From positions 248,001-312,000 of the forward strand of contig NW_026907806.1 of assembly GCF_033807575.1 (NCBI RefSeq): 64,000 bases of DNA. Reading direction: 5' to 3'. Source of the stretch: Cydia pomonella. Taxonomy: Eukaryota; Arthropoda; Insecta; Lepidoptera; Tortricidae. Made by a program: the position numbers and the translations under genes. The notes under the pieces were generated by a model. The model was given only the letters and a program-made list of their open reading frames with translations, did not search any database and was not told the origin of the DNA. This document shows positions 1-9,803 of the stretch, one piece after another (the stretch's first letter is position 1; each line of letters opens with the position of its first letter).

Positions 1-99
1 GCCCTACCACACAAGGCGAGATGACATTCACATTGCCCATACCTCTCTTTTGGACGTAGTTTAAGGACATACCCGGGTCCAGGACATACCCGGGTCCGG
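1..99 (+). repeat. 3' end of repeat C running into CCCGGGTCC motif repeats
   Basis: Positions 1-48 match the end of the dispersed repeat C seen whole at 5638-5950 and 63290-63615. The sequence then runs into a stretch shared with the palindrome at 28193-28288. The 17-mer AGGACATACCCGGGTCC occurs twice in tandem (65-98). The element is cut by the window edge. From 100 to 200 there is only a weakly related tail that resembles 26767-26810. Confidence 0.6.
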
Positions 100-200
100 G
101 TTTTCAGGGGCGAAAAATCGATCTAGCTAGGTCTTATCCCTGCGAAAACGCATATTTTTGAGTTTCTATACGTTTTCCGAGCGAAGCTCGGTCTACCAGA

Positions 201-520
201 TATTAATAATAATTCAGCCAATATATATCTGATTAGGGATTGTACGACGGATATGAAATGTATGGGAAGATTCGCGGATCCGGATCCAGATCCGGATAGT
301 TTTGTACATTTCAGATCTGGATTGCAAACCCTATGTCTAACTACTGAAATATTTCGCGGATGCAGGTTTCCTCACGATGGTTTCGTTCACCGAGAAGCCA
401 GTGGTAAATATCAAATGATATTTCGTATATAATTCCCGAAAAACTCATTGGTACGGGCCAGGATTTGACCCCGCGATCTCCGGATTGAAAGTCAGACGTC
501 GGATCCACTCAGCTACCACC
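201..520 (-). mobile_element. SINE-E copy with a short inverted-repeat insert
   Basis: Read on the minus strand this begins with a tRNA-like head (about 520 down to 455) and ends in the ATT-rich tail at 201-215. It matches the cleaner copy at 7412-7722. The middle part, about 233-334, does not match that copy and is replaced by a small inverted repeat. The head is decayed, so this is an old copy. Confidence 0.75.
233..334. repeat. small inverted repeat inside SINE-E
   Basis: The arms 233-263 and 304-334 pair with about 70-75% identity (for example GATATGAAATGT against ACATTTCAGATC). The loop holds overlapping GGATCC/TCCGGA palindromes. It sits exactly where the SINE consensus is missing. That fits a tiny MITE insertion, possibly with loss of SINE sequence. 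I could not fix a target-site duplication. Confidence 0.45.
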
Positions 521-983
521 ATTTCCATTTATTACTTTAATATCCTAATGATTGTGATAAATTGCTCATTTTCTATCTAGAGTCAGACCAAGATAAGTTA
601 GCAGCGATTTTGATAGTCCAGCCTGTGCAAGTGTTAAGTAAACGTCAGGATTTCATAGAAGTTGTTTGACGTTTAAAATAACACTTGCACATGTTTTACT
701 TTAAATTTTCTCAATATTTTACACTATTTCTGGCCCATTAAAATTACGTGATATATGCCAAAACCCCCTTTTCCCCGCGTGAGATTTAGTGAGATTCGGC
801 TTGACTGAAACCCTCGCGTAATTAATGGACGCTCCCTGACCGTGACATGTTTCTGCATGAAATTGAATGATGTACTCGTATACTAAAATTCGAATGCATA
901 ATTATAGGTATAAGATAGTTCTACAGACTACCTCGAAGGGTTCAGCAATGTTGATATTATTACAGCATTTTGACTATAACAGA
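521..983. other. no gene; one 68-bp foldback at 624-691
   Basis: No coding frame is supported here. A hairpin lies at 624-691: TGTGCAAGTGTTA pairs perfectly with TAACACTTGCACA, and an inner pair AAACGTCA/TGACGTTT continues it. It looks like a small foldback element. The rest is unassigned AT-rich DNA. Confidence 0.5.
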
Positions 984-1205
984 AAAAGATCTAATCGATT
1001 GTACGGGCATGTGATGCGGAGGGATGAAATTCATTACGCAAAAGGTATTAGGAATGAATGTGGAGGGATGTAAAAGGAAAGTAAAACCAAGGAAAAGGAT
1101 GGACTGTTTGAGAGATAATATAAAAAGAAAGCAAGCGAATTATGAAATGACGATCGACAGAGAGGTATGGAAGAGAAATGTCGCCCCAACCCCAAGTGAA
1201 TGGGA
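984..1205 (+). pseudogene. RTE-type LINE, C-terminal end of reverse transcriptase protein (remnant)
   Basis: Two overlapping frames together give the usual tail of RTE-clade proteins. The motif LYGHVMRRDE is in one frame and VEGCKRK, MDCLRDNIKRK and EMTIDREVWKRN are in the next. The frame changes near 1040-1070, so a small indel has broken it. In intact RTE elements this tail follows the RT domain, and its function is not well defined. Nothing upstream resembles the RT core, so the copy is 5'-truncated and dead. Similar tails from related LINEs occur at 14160, 33325, 34534 and 55370. Confidence 0.7.
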
Positions 1206-1266
1206 AAATGGCAAGCGAATGTTGATCATAATTTTTTATATCTAGCATACTACTTAAATAAGTAGT

Positions 1267-1390
1267 TAAGCTTTTGAACGCCAAGAACACTTATAGTCGT
1301 CGTTAATAGTCGTACCCAACACGCCAAGAACAACTATAGGTGTCATGGCGAACGCTGTTAAAGTAACCTTCACACTTTCGAGTAATTAGG
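1267..1390 (+). mobile_element. left part of a TTAA-type (piggyBac-like) MITE
   Basis: It starts at a TTAA and continues CTTTTGAACGCC, then repeats the CGCCAAGAAC-type motif. It matches the first two thirds of the complete copy at 23459-23646. The right terminal repeat is missing, so this copy is truncated. Confidence 0.55.
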
Positions 1391-2406
1391 CCCCTTGCGC
1401 CCGGGAGCTTGGTGTTTGAGTAATGTTTGTGTTTATGACATAAAGCGATCAAAAGGTAAAGTAAATTATTGTTCATCGAATTCAGATTCAATTGTTTACC
1501 TCTTTTTGGTAATTAAGGTAATTTTTTGGTTGACCTGCAAAAGTGCAAACCCATTTTATGAATGAAATCCATTCACAAAGTTGGTTGTTTGAAGGACGTA
1601 TCGGTCCACAGTGTAGCAGGAGGGTTCTGGAGAAACGCACAGTTGAGGACTGCCAACCATCTAAGTGAAATACCAAGAACTGTAGCATTTTATAGTGCTC
1701 ATGTAGTTCTGGCGTCCCGCGACCCATATTTAGTGCGACCCAGATAGAGGCAAAAAGTGTACAACAAACACGCTTGCATTCAGTTCACGTCCGTTGATAC
1801 GCGGAGTTCAATAGATTTATCACATATGTCATAAAACACACAAAAGTAACATTGGTTTATGGTATCATAACTCTGAAATATCATAAACACGCTAGCCTTG
1901 GTGGGTTAAACTCATTTTAGAAAAAGGTTACTTCTGTGGACGATATAATAAATGTTAACAACTCGGTTCTTGTCCTCGGATTTTTTTATATTTTTTTCTT
2001 AGTGAAAAAAAATTTACGTATGAAGGAAAATGCGAAAACATTACCATTCCCCCCTCCCCCTTATCTCCGAAGTATACCAAAGAAAAATTATGACATTTTT
2101 ACATAATAATAACATTATCATAAAGATTATAGGAAAAATAAAATCACCCGTGTCTTGATAACTTTTTTTTTATTAAAAAAAACATTTTATAATTTAATTT
2201 GCTTTTTAATCCCATTTGCGTGTGTTTATTATACTTGAAATTCCCATAAGATTACATTGACGACACCTTCTTTCAAATAAAACAATAATTGTTGAAATCG
2301 GTTCACAAGATAAATAATTATCCCTGAAAAACCAACAACTGTATGTATACTGTTGCATTTATGCTTTTTTGGTTAAATGAGATGGGTAATTAATTAATAC
2401 TCTCAA
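1391..2406. other. mostly unassigned; repeat D fragment at 1586-1668
   Basis: The part 1586-1668 continues the motif order of repeat D (compare 40219-40440), including GTATCGGTCC and GTTGAGGACTGCCAACC. The rest, 1669-2406, is AT-rich with homopolymer runs, and I see no gene or clear repeat there. Confidence 0.45.
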
Positions 2407-2504
2407 TGAAAAACACGAACACTTTATTATCTCAACACAGCGCACATCGCTAAGGGGGACATTTTTTATCTGTCAAAATACAGGAAGTATTCAGTGTTGC
2501 CACA
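2407..2504 (-). mobile_element. 3' LTR of Mag-like Gypsy element
   Basis: This 98-bp segment recurs at 4613-4710 in the same orientation, and I could see no difference between the two. On the minus strand it begins TGTGGCAACACTG and ends in TTTTTCA, so it has the TG...CA ends of an LTR. Just inside it, at 2505-2515, is the purine-rich stretch GTGGGGAAGAG (minus strand), a good polypurine tract. LTRs this short are known for the Mag lineage of Gypsy. Identical LTRs suggest a fairly recent insertion. Confidence 0.85.
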
Positions 2505-2542
2505 CTCTTCCCCACATACATTAATTTAAAAATATCTTAAAC

Positions 2543-4313
2543 TTATTCTAAAAGCTGGCTACACTTTAGCAGCTGATTAATATGCCGTTTCCACTGTTGC
2601 CCCTCCACTTCCACCTCATAAGTCACACCCGGTATAATAATACGTGTAATGACCCCAAGCGACCACTTTTTCTTATTTTTGCGGTAGTCCCTAGCCATAA
2701 CTTTCTCCCCAGACAAAAATACTTCCCTGGCATTACTATTTTTTAATGAATGTTTTATTTGGTCTTTATCCATTACGGCAGATACTGGGTTGGGCCTAAG
2801 CAGTGAGAAACGGCATCTGAGCTCCCTGCCAAACATTATCTTTGCCGGACTTTGGCCAGTCACTTTGTGTATAGAGTTACGGTAGTCAAACAAAAATAAA
2901 TTACAGGCATACTCAGGTGTGCGACCACTTTCAACTATTTTTGTGACATGAGACTTAAAAGACTCAACAAAGCGTTCGGCCAAACCGTTAGTCGGTGGAT
3001 AGTATGGTGGACTAAAACTCTGTTTGACCCCAGTAATTATACAAAAGTTTTTGAACTCTTCACTAGTCCATGTTGGGCCATTATCGGTTACTAAATGCAG
3101 AGGGTACCCAAAACGTACATAAATACTTTTAAACATTTCAATTGTTTTTCGAGCAGTTATATTTGTCATTACAAAAGCTTCTGGCCACTTAGAGTAAGCG
3201 TCTATTATAACCAGATACATTTTTCCATATAGAGGACCTAAAAAGTCTGCATGTAGTCTGTGCCATACTGTTGGTGGCTGAGGCCATGGTGTTAATTTAT
3301 TTTTTTCTGGCAGTTTATGATTTTGTAGGCAAATCTTACAATTTTTAGTTATCTCACTAATGTTCTTATCCAATTCTGGCCACCAAAAATATGACCGTGC
3401 TATCTCCTTCATCCTAGTTATACCCAGATGGGAGGCATGTAATTCAAGCATTATTTCATCAGTAAGCGAACAAGGTATGATGACCCGATATCCCCACAAC
3501 ACACAGTCTCGATCTGTGGTAATTTCATTTTTCCTAGCAAAATAACAATCATATTCTTCTCCTAAGTTATTACTATCAGGCCATCCATCTCTACAGAATC
3601 GAATAATATTGCACAATATGTTGTCTTGTTTTGTCTCTTTTTGAATAGTTTCCCAATTTAGTTTTTCTAATTTTGAATTATTTATGTAATTTATTGTATT
3701 AATTTCAAAAGTTTTTTCAAGCATTTCAGTGTTTCTACCTGTGTCATTTTCATTTTTCATAGCCACTCGCGACAAATAATCTGCTGGGTTGTTTTTGGAT
3801 TTTATATGCTCAATCTGGTAGTCAAATCCGCTTAAAAAAATTGACCAATATTGTAGCCGTTTTGCTGCCATTTTTGGGATACCATATTTAGGTCCTAGTA
3901 TTTTAGCTAAAGCTTCATTGTCAGTTTGTAAAACGAATTTACGTCCAAATAGGTATTCATAAAATTTTGTAACACCAAATACAATGGCATAACCCTCTTT
4001 CTCCAAAATCGGGTATTTTGTTTGAGTCTCATTCAGTTTTCTGCTGGCAAATGCCACTGGTTTAATAACATTATTACTGTCCCTAACTGACAGTATTGCG
4101 GCCACACCACTGTCACTTGAGTCACACGTTAGGATAACTTGTGAATTATTATCTAGATGTGACAAAGAACTTGTATTGGCTAAGGCAGTTTTAATATTTT
4201 TAAATGCCATGTCACATTCCGGTGTCCACTCAAATTTATCTTTCTTTAGGCAATCATATAACGGCTTCAATATAGTTGCCATATTTTGTAAAAATCTGTT
4301 GTAGTAGTTTACC
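2543..4313 (-). CDS. pol: Gypsy (Mag-like) pol: end of RT, RNase H and integrase
   Basis: The open frame runs uninterrupted to its stop at 2543. The in-frame methionine is at 4282, but the frame is open for about ten more codons upstream (VNYYNRFLQN), which is the end of the RT domain. The real protein therefore began further out and the 5' part is lost. Counting from that methionine: RNase H with acidic residues D54, E94, D121 and D168; integrase zinc finger H282, H285, C315 and C318; integrase core D346, D400 and E436; and a GPY/F-type C-terminal module about 540-570. All listed catalytic residues are present. The RNase H would remove template RNA and the integrase would insert the cDNA. 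Protease and most of RT are absent, so the copy cannot move by itself. The neighbouring gag piece lies on the other strand. Confidence 0.93.
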
Positions 4314-4612
4314 TTTCAGAGAAAAGATGAAAATTTAGACAAATACATTCTTGAACTAAAGAAGTTATCAAAAAATTGTAATTTCAAAAACCTAAATGAA
4401 GAGATTAAAGAACGGCTCTTAAATGGCACTTTCTATGAAGCTGTGAAGTTTGAAATGCTTAAGCAGGCAGATCTACCAGTGGAAAAATTAGTGGAAATTG
4501 GAAAAACTGTTGAGACAGCATATAATTTAACCTACAAGAGTGAAGAAAAAGAGTCTCCACCACAAATGTTCAAGGTAGAAAGGAACAGAGGCTATGGCCC
4601 GAGACGTGAAAA
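4314..4612 (+). pseudogene. gag: Gypsy gag fragment, inverted relative to pol
   Basis: On the plus strand a frame open from 4314 reads FQRKDENLDKYILELKKLS, then LNEEIKERLLNGT and later QADLPVEKLVEIGKTVETA. This is the retrotransposon gag capsid pattern of Gypsy elements. The frame passes into the right LTR and stops at 4725-4727. No zinc knuckle is left. The switch from pol (minus) to gag (plus) happens at 4313/4314 with no spacer. Gag normally lies on the same strand as pol, next to the 5' LTR. Here the segment lies in the right place but is turned round, so an internal inversion with deletion of protease and RT is likely. Confidence 0.8.
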
Positions 4613-4710
4613 TGAAAAACACGAACACTTTATTATCTCAACACAGCGCACATCGCTAAGGGGGACATTTTTTATCTGTCAAAATACAGGAAGTATTCAG
4701 TGTTGCCACA
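4613..4710 (-). mobile_element. 5' LTR of Mag-like Gypsy element
   Basis: It is the direct repeat of 2407-2504 and outwardly bounds the element. Its outer flank is TATAC. The flank of the other LTR reads AATAC only if four bases (TCTC) are counted as LTR, so the target duplication is uncertain. No primer-binding site is visible inside, as expected if the inner edge was lost in the gag inversion. Confidence 0.82.
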
Positions 4711-5325
4711 TATACAAGTTGCGCTAATTATTTAGCCAATTTGCCCATAGATGGCGCTGTAACCAATTATCCTTAGTATACTTCTGGTCAAAAGTCTTTC
4801 GTGATTATAGTTAAATGAGAAAATTGAAAGTTTGTACGGAACCCTCGGTGCGCGAGTTAAACGAACTCTCACTTTATCGGTTTTTTAAATGGAGGTGTAT
4901 TTTACTATTCTCATATTTCAAATGAAAAGTAGAGTGAAAGGCATCATTTCAGTCTCGGACTATTACAGAACTACCTCTATAGAAATGGGTGCCTTTCATC
5001 CCTTGGTTAACAATCTACTATTCCCGCCTGTTACAGTGCAGTAAATAGCTTTTAATTATCTTGACTTTGCGATGTCTACAGGAAAGACCACAATAAGGTA
5101 AGAGTACAATAAAATATGTATGCCCCGTGTAGGAGGTACGAGTGCCTAAGTTTTATTGGGGATTCCGTAGCCAAAATGGCATGAAGTTTTGTCAAGTCCG
5201 TCTGTCCCAAGTTTTGTCATGTCAATCTGTCCCTTCGAACGGTATTAAAATATTATAGGTACTTATTTAATTTTAGACTGATAACAGTGTGTGTCTGTAT
5301 AATTAAAAACGCAAAGTACAAAATA
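4711..5325. other. no gene; fragments of common dispersed repeat
   Basis: At 4832-4890 there is the motif GTACGGAACCCTCGGTG followed by GCGCGAGTT, the terminal part of a very common lepidopteran dispersed repeat. Another stretch of that family type, rich in GTCTGTCC, lies at 5150-5240. The rest is unassigned. Confidence 0.45.
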
Positions 5326-5420
5326 CGAGGGTGGATTGAAAAATTCGCGGCCTGAATATTAAAGACAAAACAGAGGTTTTTTAATTTATTTTTATTTTTC
5401 TACATAGTCAAAATTTCATA
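5326..5420. mobile_element. end of a mariner-like transposon
   Basis: A terminal-repeat-like stretch (GAGGGTGGATTGAAAAATTC) is followed by TTTTTCTACATAGTC. From general knowledge this combination is typical of one end of mariner elements. No transposase frame follows and the other end is not found nearby. It is a truncated relic. Confidence 0.45.
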
Positions 5421-5637
5421 CACCCATATTTTATCTTCTTTGTCACCAAGTCAAGACAGTGTTGCCCGACCATCCATGCCTACTCTAGAATTAACAGTCG
5501 TAACTTGACTTTATGCTCACATTGCGTCCGCTGTCTACACTGTTGCTTTACACGCCATAAATAACTATACATTGTTAACACGAAAGGGGACGGCCGCTAG
5601 TCCACACAAATACAAACCTAGTTCCTTTTTTCTATAC
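5421..5637. other. no recognisable feature
   Basis: AT-rich sequence without a supported frame or repeat. Confidence 0.4.
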
Positions 5638-5950
5638 TACGTCGGTGACAAACAAGCATACGGCCCACCTGATGCTGAGCAGTTTCCGTAGTCTATAAAC
5701 GCCTGCAACTCCAGAGGAGTTATATGCGCGTTGTCAACCCTAACACTCCACACCCTCGTTGAGCTCTGGCAACCTTACTCACCGGCAGGAACACAACACT
5801 ATGAGTAGGGTCTAGTGTTATTTGGCTGCGGTTTTCTGTAAGGTGGAGGTACTTCCCCAGTTGGGCTATGCATAGATTTGGAATGACATCCGCTGTGCTG
5901 TGCCCTACCACATAAAGCGAGATGACATTCACAGGGCCCATTTCTCTCTT
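5638..5950 (+). repeat. dispersed repeat C, nearly complete
   Basis: It starts at GTCGGTGACAAACAAGCATA and ends at ACAGGGCCCATTTCTCTCTT. Other copies lie at 1-48, 23148-23235, 35844-35975 (minus), 52659-52832, 60000-60095 (minus) and 63290-63615. I see no good A and B boxes, so I do not call it a SINE. It has no coding frame. The type is common in Lepidoptera. Confidence 0.75.
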
Positions 5951-6420
5951 AATTTTTTTATTCGATTTAAGAAAAAAAAGCGAAAAACAAATTCCTTACA
6001 AATTTTTAACTGCTTTTAAACAAATTGTAAAAAAAATCTATCGAAAGGGCATAGCTGTGGTTGATATTCGTCAAATTGTTTCAAATATAGAGGAAAATGG
6101 CGACCACGTGTGTATGGAAAGGCGATATCAAGCGGGACGTTCACTTTAGTCATATAAAACTACTTTGTCCAGCTTTCCGACTACAAAATGTCGTAAGAAC
6201 TATACTATTTCAACGGAAATAACACGTTTTATCACATTCACAATAGGAGCGTAATAAAATGTCCACGTTACAGATGAATAAAACGATATGCAATCTTGAC
6301 CAAATGAGGAATTGACCAAAGGAATATGAGTAGTAAAATATTTTCACGACATTCAGAGAAATTAGGAACTATGTTTGTCCATCAAATACGTACGATATAC
6401 CATATTCATGTAAAAATGTA
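5951..6420. other. no recognisable feature
   Basis: AT-rich, with frames too short and too simple in composition to support a gene. Confidence 0.4.
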
Positions 6421-6540
6421 ACATACTTATTTGTTAAACTAATTTTACGGTTTACACTCACGTGTTTTTAGTCTACGAATCGCGCGAGTGTCTAAAAACG
6501 CGTGAGTGTAAACCGTAAAATTAGTTTAATGTAAGTATGT
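6421..6540. mobile_element. foldback MITE, 120 bp
   Basis: The outer arms ACATACTTA/TAAGTATGT and the long inner arms (about 6434-6471 with 6492-6529) pair almost perfectly. The core is ACTAATTTTACGGTTTACAC with its complement. Another member of the family is at 27407-27550. The near-perfect arms could form a stable hairpin in RNA. Confidence 0.8.
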
Positions 6541-7021
6541 CTCACGACAGTTTAATTTTGAATACAATATAACAACAAAATACAATAGAATAACATTTAT
6601 TTGTATAACACAGGTAATACAATACAAAGGGTCTTAATATACAAATAGCAACTCTGTGTTTTGCCTATGGGCGTACAAATTTGTTCCGTAACTAACTTAA
6701 AACTAATTAAATTTAGTTATAACAGATGATTAAATTATTACTAATTTGGACAAAATAAATAAATTAATAAATACAATTAAAATAAGAGAAAATCTAAAGA
6801 TAAATTCAAGAAACAACTTATAATTCAACACAATTCAAATAATATAGAAATAAATAGTTTACAATTAGATTTAAATGTCAATGAAAACTTCATTAATGGA
6901 GTAATATGTTTTACTAATTAGATAAGTTTTTTAGCAGAGAAATTATTTGGTTTCGGTGATGGTGCCGCCCTTCCACACTCCGACTGACAGATGTTGTACC
7001 AGACATTTACTTTATATTATT
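6541..7021. other. no recognisable feature
   Basis: Very AT-rich. No frame or repeat that I can support. Confidence 0.4.
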
Positions 7022-7190
7022 ATTTCATAATCATAATCATAAATCATTTATTCGTGGTAAAACTTAATTTACATACAGAAGTATACATATATATTACAAA
7101 AAAAAAAGATTTAAACATATTCAAATAGTTTACCACGAAATGGGCTCGCCTCAGCTGCAGGTCGGCGCTGATCTTCCGACGACTATTTAA
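7022..7190 (-). mobile_element. 5'-truncated LINE 3' end (minus strand)
   Basis: The left edge holds the tail AATCATAATCATAAATCAT (ATTATG-type repeats read on the minus strand). The right part holds TTTACCACGAAATGGGCTCG and CAGGTCGGCGCTGATCTTCC, which I know as the 3' untranslated part of a lepidopteran LINE. There is no coding part. Confidence 0.6.
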
Positions 7191-7411
7191 TTTCTACTGT
7201 TATAATCTGTATTGTATTTGCTGAATAAATGTGTTAATTTATATTTGAAAAGTTTTTAGTTGCTTCTTTAGTTGGTTTATGTTCTGAGTTTTTATATGTT
7301 CTGGGATTTTATCATATTTTGGAAGCCATTCCCAATATACTTTTACTTAGTAAGGCCGTTTTGCTATATTATTACTGTGACCGCACAGGAAGTCTGCATT
7401 GCTCAGACAAC
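7191..7411. other. no gene; AT-rich
   Basis: No supported feature. A GAATAAATGTG motif near 7221 may be another LINE tail, but it is too short to call. Confidence 0.3.
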
Positions 7412-7722
7412 ATTATAATAATAATAATTCAGCCTATATACGTCCCACTGCTGGGTACAGGCCTCCTCTCATGTGCGAGAGGGCTCGGGCTATAGTCCCC
7501 ACGCTAGCCCAATGCGGATTGGGGACTTCACATACACCTTTGAATTTCTTCGCAGATGTATGCAGGTTTCCTCACGATGTTTTCCTTCACCGAAAAGCTA
7601 GTGGTGAATATCAAATGATATTTCGTACATAAGTTCCGAAAAACTCATTGGTACGAGCCAGGATTTGAACCCGCGACCTCCGGATTGAAAGTCGGACGTC
7701 ATATCCACTCGGCCACCACCGC
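7412..7722 (-). mobile_element. SINE-E, full-length copy
   Basis: On the minus strand the head at about 7722-7665 has an A box (TGGCCGAGTGG) and a B box (GGGTTCAAATCC). The middle, with the ATCGTGAGGAAACC-type motif, is shared with SINE-A. The tail is ATT repeats at 7412-7428. The tRNA-like head would promote Pol III transcription. The 77-codon open frame on the other strand is a shadow of the SINE. Confidence 0.85.
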
Positions 7723-8130
7723 TTTTTACACCATTGTGAATACTTATTTGTACGATATTAGAGTTCCAAAACGAACAATTCCTACTAATAGGTATTATTT
7801 TACTTATTACAACTTAATTGCGCAAATAAACAAAAACCCGGGAAAGTGCGAGTCGGACTAGCCAACCGAGGGTTCCGTGTTTAGTATTGCTTGTTATAGC
7901 GGGAACAGAAATACATCATTTGTGAAAATTTCCACTGTCTAGCTATCACGGTTCATGAGATACAGCCTTGTGACAGATGGACAGACAGACACCTACCAAT
8001 TATAAACGCCAAAGTAACTGTCTCTCTGTCTGTGACTTCTTCACTCCTAAACCGCTGAACCGATTTGGATGAAACTTGGTAGGAGATAGTTTGAGTTTCC
8101 CAGAAAAAAGGGGATCCCAGAGCAGTCTTT
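7723..8130 (+). repeat. dispersed repeats with GTGCGAGTCGGACT and ACCGATTTGGATGAAA motifs
   Basis: At 7838-7990 lies the start of a common lepidopteran non-autonomous element (GTGCGAGTCGGACTAG, then GAGGGTTCCGTG, then CAGACAGACAC). It passes directly into a second repeat at 7998-8130 (CCGCTGAACCGATTTGGATG). Related pieces occur at 11618, 35340, 56700 and 63190. Confidence 0.55.
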
Positions 8131-8819
8131 ATTAATCATCATCATCATCGTTCCAAGCAGAAGCTAAATTTAATATATTTTTACTTGCTCAAATGTTTTG
8201 TATTTGCCAGATATATTTACGAAAGTTTGAAATTTCTGTGGTAAAATAGATACTTGTGGTTTACTAGAAATAAAAACACGGAAAGTAGAATTGATTGACT
8301 TGTTTTATAAGAAATTATGTATGTTCCTTATTGCGTGATCTGTGATATAATATGTTTGGAAAATTAAATTGAGATATAGATGATGCTACCAGACGTGGTT
8401 TGAATCTTGATTTCGTGCCTAAAGTTACAGTATAAAACACATATTTTAGCAAACTGCAGTAATTTTAATATGATTTGGTTCATTAAAGCATGAAAAAGTA
8501 AAGAATAAGTAACAATAAGTCCTAGACATAATGCATCGTAGATGACTGCAATTAACGAATATGAATATAAAATTAGTGGGATTGCCTCTTACTTTCGAAT
8601 TTTCACTCTTTCGTTCTAAAAGTACTAATAGTCAACGGCTTTACTCATACAGCCAATGAAACTGTTTTAAACAAATTAAAAATTAAATAAAAATAAAATG
8701 AGTAAAATAAGCAAATTTTTATCTTAAATTTAACACATGAATAATGCCAAATAACTTTAACAACCCATTTAATTATTAAGTTCTTTTTACTATAAAGGGG
8801 AAACTTTTTGCGATAACTC
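8131..8819. other. no recognisable feature
   Basis: AT-rich sequence with a short ATC microsatellite near 8139-8150. No frame is supported. Confidence 0.4.
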
Positions 8820-9228
8820 AAAAACAGCTACACTAATCATGTCCGCTATAGTTTTCATTTAATGTCTTTCTTAGGCCCTACTTCCACAATTTTTTTCATA
8901 TTTTTGGACCTATAGTTCAAAAGTTATAGGGGGGGGGGGGGGGGGACACATTGTCTTTACTTTCGGAGCGATTATCTTGTTGAAGACCCCTATTAGTTTC
9001 AAGACCTTTCCAACGATACCCCACACTGTAGGATTGAAGCAAAAAAAAACACCCCCATTTTACAAAAAAAAAAATTTTAGTCGTCTTTATTGATTTATAT
9101 GTCCATGCCAAATTTCATCTATCTAGCACTATCGACCACGGAGCAAAGCCTCGGACAGAGAGACAGACAGACAAACGGACATGGCGAAACTATAATGTTG
9201 TGTAGTTGACTCCGGAACCCTAAAAAGC
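8820..9228 (+). repeat. dispersed repeat with G17 run
   Basis: It ends in GAGACAGACAGACAAACGG and CCGGAACCCTAAAAA, the far end of the repeat type that starts at 7838. A run of 17 G lies at 8929-8945. The similar end at 11618 is on the opposite strand. No conserved frame is present; the 64-codon minus frame is compositional. Confidence 0.55.
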
Positions 9229-9546
9229 ATTATGTACAAAACAAAAATTAACCTTTGCAAAATCAGCTTTTATTTGATTACATTTTGTCTCCCAAAAACG
9301 CAACTAAAAGAATAGCTTTATAACAGAGATTCACGAGGTTTCAAGTAAAAAGGTCCATAAAGGTAGATAACATCAGTTTGTGGGATAAACATAATCATTA
9401 AAGTAAAGTGGATTTCACTTAATGAGTATCTATGGCTGTTCTTAACCTTAGTAACTTCATGAAATTTAGTTTGATTACAATCTAGTCTGCTCGATTTTAA
9501 CCGACTTTCAAAACAGATCGTAATTTTTTATGTTGTTACCTCGTAG
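9229..9546. other. no recognisable feature
   Basis: No supported frame or repeat. Confidence 0.4.
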
Positions 9547-9803
9547 CAGGGGTCGGCAACCCGGGCCACGAGTCGCATGCGGCTCTTTAATGGTACAATT
9601 GCGGCTCTTTAATGGTACAATTGCGGCTCTTTAATGGTACAATTGCGTCTCTTTAATGGTACAATTGTGGCTCTGTAATCCACACAAAAAATGAACAATT
9701 GAGAGTTCTTAGACTGAAAACAACACTTGTGGCTTTTTGAGTTACGCATTATTGGTGCTTTTAGTTGCGTTCGGCATTTTTCTAAAAAGTTCGCCGAGCC
9801 CTG
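9547..9803. mobile_element. hAT-like MITE carrying a 22-bp minisatellite
   Basis: The left end CAGGGGTCGGCAACC and the complement of the right end, CAGGGCTCGGCGAAC, match as hAT-type terminal inverted repeats. The inside holds four copies of a 22-bp unit starting GCGGCTCTTTAATGG (9579-9666), then a degraded fifth. The expected 8-bp target duplication is not visible (CCTCGTAG against GACCATAA). No transposase is present. Confidence 0.7.

Noticed and set aside
2407..4710. Two separate Gypsy elements meeting head-to-head
   Set aside because: Only two LTRs exist, both in the same orientation and apparently identical, so one rearranged element is simpler.
9579..9666. CRISPR-like array of 22-bp units
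   Set aside because: Units follow each other without spacers; it is a minisatellite inside a hAT-like element.
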